Assembly: GCA_903895595.1 (NCBI GenBank)
Contig: CAITUP010000099.1
Coordinates: 62,001-126,000, forward strand
DNA from: an uncultured Acetobacteraceae bacterium
Lineage (GTDB): Bacteria > Pseudomonadota > Alphaproteobacteria > Acetobacterales > Acetobacteraceae
DNA length: 64,000 bases
Direction of reading: 5' to 3'
Shown here: positions 62,405-64,000 of the stretch, one piece after another
How the letters are laid out: the number at the start of each line of letters is the position of its first letter
Numbering within the stretch: the stretch's first letter is position 1
The notes under the pieces: model-generated
Told to the model about the DNA's origin: nothing
The model's input: the letters and a program-made list of their open reading frames with translations, nothing else
Databases searched by the model: none
Made by a program: the position numbers and the translations under genes

Positions 62405-62923
62405 ATGGATATACGCAACGCGACCGAGGCGGACATTCCTGAGATTCAGGCGATCTACGCCCACCATGTGCTGCACGGCACCGGCACGTTCGACGAAACC
62501 CCGCCCTCCGCCGAGGAGATGAACGCCAAATTCCGTTCGGTCCTAGATCGCGGATGGTCCTGGCTGGTCGCGGCCGACGCGACCGGGGTGCTGGGATATG
62601 CCTATTACACCCAGTACCGGGATCGCTCCGCCTACCGCTACTGTGCGGAGGACAGCATCTATGTGCGCGACGACGTGCGGGGCCAGGGGGTCGGCAAGGC
62701 GCTGGTCTCGGCGCTGATCGACCACGCCACGGCGCGGGGCATGCGGCAGATGATCGCGGTGATCGGCGATTCCGAAAATGTCGGTTCCATCGGCGTGCAT
62801 GCCAGCCTGGGATTCCACATGGTCGGCACGCTGCGCGCGGCCGGGGTGAAGTTCGGCCGCTGGGTGGATGTGGTGTCGATGCAGCGGGCGCTGGGCAACG
62901 GCGACGCCGATGTGCCCGTCTGA
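62405..62923 (+). CDS. GNAT family N-acetyltransferase, Pat/Bar-like
   Basis: A 172-residue acetyltransferase. The start IRNATEADIPEIQAIYAHHV, the central RSAYRYCAEDSIYV and the acetyl-CoA loop DVRGQGVGKALVSALI near 95, with SLGFHMVGTLRAAGVKFGRW near 135, match the phosphinothricin/methionine-sulfoximine acetyltransferase subgroup. It likely acetylates an amino acid or analogue. The next start directly follows the stop (TGAATG), giving tight coupling to the permease gene. Confidence 0.87.
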   Translation: MDIRNATEADIPEIQAIYAHHVLHGTGTFDETPPSAEEMNAKFRSVLDRGWSWLVAADATGVLGYAYYTQYRDRSAYRYCAEDSIYVRDDVRGQGVGKALVSALIDHATARGMRQMIAVIGDSENVGSIGVHASLGFHMVGTLRAAGVKFGRWVDVVSMQRALGNGDADVPV

Positions 62924-64000
62924 ATGCTGAAAGACCGCCGTATTTGGTTCATGGCGGCCTACGGGTTCGCCGCCGGCCTGCCGCTGCCGCTGTCCGGCTT
63001 CACCTTCCGGCTTTGGCTGTCGGAGGGCGGGGTCTCGCTCGCCACGATCGGACTGACCGCCAACATCGCTTTGGCCTATTCGCTGAAATTCCTCTGGGCG
63101 CCGGTGTTCGACCGGCCGCCGCCAGGGCCGTTCCGGCATTTGGGGCAGCGGCGTGGGTGGCTGGCGATTATCCAGCCGATGCTGGTCTTGGCCGCCATTC
63201 TGCTGGCCGCGTCCGATCCGGCGGCCAATCCGATCCCCTCCCTCGCCGCCGCCGCTTTGGTCGCCTTCTGTTCGGCCAGCCAGGATATCGTGGTGGACGC
63301 GTGGCGCATCGAACTGTTTCCCCAGCGCCTGCAAGGCGGCGCCCTGGCCGCCTACGTCTGGGGCTATCGCGTGGCACTGCTGATCACCACGTCCGGGGTC
63401 ATCAAACTGGTCGGCACCTTCGGTTGGCATGCCACCCTGCTGGGCATCGCCGCGCTGCTCACGATCGGACCGGTCGTCACGGCCTTCGCCCCGGAACCGG
63501 ATACCGTCGCGGCGGCCCGTACCGCCCTGACCGGCTTCGCCGCCCGTATGCGGGAGGCAGTGATCGCCCCCCTCTGGGAATTTCTCACTCGCCCCGGCGC
63601 CATCGCGATCCTCGCCTTCGTTGCCCTGTTCAAACTCGGGGAGGCGATGGCCGGCATCATGACGGCGCCCTTCTACCGCTCGCTGGGCTTCAATCGCGAC
63701 GCGCTTGCCAATATCGGGCTGTTTTCGCTGTTCGCCACCCTGGCGGGAATCTCCCTGGGCGGCTGGCTCGTTGCACGCATCGGTGTCGGGCGAGCGCTGG
63801 TCGCGACCAGCTGGGCACAGACCATCGCCATGGGAATGTACCTGGTACTGGCTTATTCGGCCGGCGCGCACGCCGTCCTGTACGGCACCGTCGCGACCGA
63901 GGCCTTCGCGCAGGGCATGGCCGATGCGGCGTTCCTGACCTACCTGTCCGGCCTGTGTTCGCGCCGGTTCACCGCGACGCAGTACGCGCTGCTGTCCTCG
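62924..64000 (+). CDS. AmpG-like MFS permease, 3' end outside the window
   Basis: A partial permease of 359 codons open to the window end. It begins WFMAAYGFAAGLPLPLSGFT and contains LTANIALAYSLKFLWAPVFD near residue 42 and ASQDIVVDAWRIELFP near 118, the pattern of AmpG permeases that import anhydromuropeptides for peptidoglycan recycling. About ten membrane segments are included. A substrate other than muropeptide is possible, since many alphaproteobacteria carry several AmpG-like paralogs. Confidence 0.8.
   Translation, partial: MLKDRRIWFMAAYGFAAGLPLPLSGFTFRLWLSEGGVSLATIGLTANIALAYSLKFLWAPVFDRPPPGPFRHLGQRRGWLAIIQPMLVLAAILLAASDPAANPIPSLAAAALVAFCSASQDIVVDAWRIELFPQRLQGGALAAYVWGYRVALLITTSGVIKLVGTFGWHATLLGIAALLTIGPVVTAFAPEPDTVAAARTALTGFAARMREAVIAPLWEFLTRPGAIAILAFVALFKLGEAMAGIMTAPFYRSLGFNRDALANIGLFSLFATLAGISLGGWLVARIGVGRALVATSWAQTIAMGMYLVLAYSAGAHAVLYGTVATEAFAQGMADAAFLTYLSGLCSRRFTATQYALLSS

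Noticed and set aside
1-64000. tRNA genes, rRNA genes, CRISPR arrays or diversity-generating retroelements
   Set aside because: None recognised on reading; no regular spacer-repeat arrays and no reverse transcriptase near the fibre genes.

Overview
The window reads as chromosome of a high-GC alphaproteobacterium, most likely Rhodospirillales and probably Acetobacteraceae. That placement is an inference from gene content and neighbourhoods: plant-type GshA, a membrane-anchored cytochrome c next to kdsB and pheA, a yejABEF peptide importer, and a type I exporter operon with fused glycosyltransferases. No rRNA, tRNA or CRISPR array was recognised.

Layout. 1-465: the decayed end of an MmeI-type DNA methyltransferase and a small palindromic repeat. 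466-11978: housekeeping genes (MFS exporter, ferritin-like protein, ahcY with a putative SAH-responsive operator, gshA, rsmE, ubiA, a protein methyltransferase, a PhoR-type kinase, a DinG/XPD-type helicase). 11979-12259: AT-richer spacer with a possible promoter. 12260-35994: 23 intact co-directional genes for a contractile-tailed particle. In order these are terminase, portal, scaffold, capsid, neck, sheath, tube, frameshifted tail chaperone, very short tape measure, hub, LysM protein, spike, wedge, gpJ, gpI and five fibre or tip proteins. 36003-41434: two cupins, an enoyl-CoA hydratase / CaiB CoA-transferase pair, an MFS pump and a luciferase-like oxidoreductase. 41440-47101: yejABEF in reverse. 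47136-50222: HisN-like phosphatase, cytochrome c, kdsB, pheA. 50225-60841: an envelope/secretion group on the minus strand (type I ABC exporter, HlyD adaptor, Sel1 protein, fused glycosyltransferase, unknown protein, GT4 glycosyltransferase). 61191-64000: amidase, GNAT acetyltransferase and an AmpG-like permease cut by the window end.

The most notable region is 12260-35994. It encodes a head, a contractile tail and adhesive tips. I see no integrase, excisionase, repressor, replication gene, small terminase, prohead protease, holin or endolysin, and no attachment site. All frames are open and the block ends 8 bases from a host gene. This fits a domesticated prophage, possibly a contractile-tailed gene transfer agent. 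A -1 frameshift site (GGGAAAC plus a long hairpin) in the tail chaperone supports active selection on particle assembly.

Other points of note: an interspersed palindrome inserted in frame in the YejF ATPase gene, a likely CTG start for the HisN-like phosphatase, an 11-unit repeat array in a tail fibre, and an SGNH esterase-like domain in the terminal tip protein.
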